Positions 63,386 through 64,000 of a stretch of 64,000 nt of DNA are shown here, in pieces. Source of the stretch: Amoebophrya sp. A120 (Eukaryota; Sar; Dinophyceae; Syndiniales; Amoebophryaceae). How positions within the stretch are numbered: the first letter of the stretch is position 1; each line of letters starts with the position of its first letter. The notes under the pieces are model-generated. The model did not search any database and was not told where the DNA came from. It was given only the letters and a program-made list of their open reading frames with translations. The position numbers and the translations under genes are program-made. The DNA lies in the NCBI GenBank assembly GCA_905178155.1, contig CAJINV010000005.1, positions 5,523,747 through 5,587,746 on the forward strand, read 5' to 3'.

Positions 63386-64000
63386 ATGCAAATCGCTGAT
63401 AAAAGCAAATTGGGTATGACGATGCAGTCGTACGGGGATCGTCCTCTGAAAATGTTGCAAAATCGGTCTAGTGTGCTGCAGCGGGTCGCAGTTGCAGCTG
63501 CGATACTTTTCAGTGCACACCTGTCTTGCACGCGGGCGATAACAGTGGCTAGGAAAAGAGCAGCGCCCATTCTTTCAGAGCCCAGCCAGGCTGCGGCGCG
63601 ACCACACCCGGACGCGAAAACAATCGCAGCAACGGTTGTCCCTGACAAATTCGATGATGCAAACTGGCCTGATATCGCAAACTCGACACAGAAGGGCGCG
63701 GCTGCGAAGAGGAAGCCAAAGCTCCCGCCGAGGGTGACGAAAGTGGTCGAGATCAAAAAAGAAGCTCCTGTTGCCAAGACGATGACGCAAGCGCGTTCAT
63801 CTCTGGGAGGAGCAGGTCAACATGGACCCGATCTACAGGAAGTAGACCAAAAAGGAGTAGAAGGAGGTCCACCTACCACGACAAGTCCCAGCGCCGGTAC
63901 AACTAGTCCAACAAGCACAAGCAGAGTCAAGCTCCCCAGCGGCCACGAAACCAGTCCAAGGAACAAAATCAGCTTGGCGGGTGGAGGAGTAGCTTCATCA
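63386..64000 (+). CDS. predicted secreted protein, 3' end outside window
   Basis: Open for 205 codons from the ATG at 63386 to the window edge. A second ATG at 63449 would give a textbook signal peptide: a short basic n-region (MLQNRSSVLQR), a hydrophobic core VAVAAAILFSAHLS, then CTRA. The mature part is Lys/Pro/Thr/Ser-rich and disordered (TTTSPSAGTTSPTSTSR). It resembles the gene at 47724 in having an N-terminal export signal and no element so far. No family recognised. Confidence 0.6.
   Translation, partial: MQIADKSKLGMTMQSYGDRPLKMLQNRSSVLQRVAVAAAILFSAHLSCTRAITVARKRAAPILSEPSQAAARPHPDAKTIAATVVPDKFDDANWPDIANSTQKGAAAKRKPKLPPRVTKVVEIKKEAPVAKTMTQARSSLGGAGQHGPDLQEVDQKGVEGGPPTTTSPSAGTTSPTSTSRVKLPSGHETSPRNKISLAGGGVASS

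Noticed and set aside
1-64000. Many minus-strand open frames of 60-275 codons opposite the long genes
   Set aside because: They mirror GC-rich exons, have no start context or recognisable motifs, and cross element boundaries without adjustment.

Overview
The window reads as nuclear DNA of an alveolate protist. The best fit is a parasitic dinoflagellate of the Syndiniales, such as Amoebophrya. This is inference from four features: all ten genes lie on the + strand, as in dinoflagellate one-way gene arrays; exons are long, hydrophilic and rich in Ser, Gln and Gly; cold-shock-like domains recur; and coding regions are packed with short inverted-repeat elements that behave as introns. Invasive introner elements have been reported in Amoebophrya (from memory, not checked here).

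The dominant signal is a set of 62 introner-like elements (ILEs), mostly 100-380 bp. They fall into 15 families by terminal inverted repeat (TIR), called A-O here. Almost all begin TAT (rarely TAC) and end ATA, and they are flanked by 5-bp direct repeats: 52 of 61 complete copies have a perfect 5/5 repeat. Removing the element plus one repeat copy restores the reading frame in every protein-coding case. Nearly all families also share an internal word, TTTGT(C/A/G)ATGC or its complement GCAT(G/T/C)ACAAA. Families with 5' tips and subterminal signatures: A TATCAAATG + GTCTGGGTCTGG; B TATCCACAG + CCCATCCACATCC; C TATCCTGTGC or TATGCATTGC + AAAAGTATCG; D TATGAGAGTGCACAAC; E TATGGNGTTCTCAA; F TATGGANGCNTCAGG + ATCGACAAAGTTGAAAT; G TAT..GGAAAAATCCCCCC; H GTGTTAACGTTAACG; I GTGTTACAGGTACAC; J AACGTTCCCA; K AAATTTCCGTACATGTAC; L ACTGTGTAAGTGTAAC; M AATGAAAAATGCNCCCAC; N GAAAAAACTGTTTC; O TATCGCACCAAAAAAATATA. 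Exon coordinates below keep the upstream repeat copy and drop the downstream one.

Layout. 413-27417: one giant gene, open at its 5' end, with 36 complete elements; excision leaves 18,183 nt = 6,061 codons in frame. 29765-32297 and 32672-34736: neighbouring paralogous genes with cold-shock-like beta-barrel repeats. 35791-42027: a Gln-rich, prion-like protein. 42983-45702: unknown protein. 47724-48425: small predicted secreted protein without elements. 49696-53803: Arg/Ser-rich protein with one in-frame TAG. 54860-62026: strictosidine-synthase-like (APMAP/SMP-30 type) beta-propeller. It carries a 2,047-bp insertion, bounded by a 45-bp direct repeat, that contains a separate spliced gene (57317-58890). 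63386-64000: 5' part of another predicted secreted protein. Between genes are AT-richer spacers of 0.4-2.3 kb with no convincing genes; two ILEs (34752 and 45731) lie in UTR or spacer.

How the genes relate: the cold-shock-like pair, the Gln-rich protein and the giant protein (with a PAM2-like motif) suggest RNA-binding or translational roles, but that grouping is inference. No mobilising transposase is encoded in the window.
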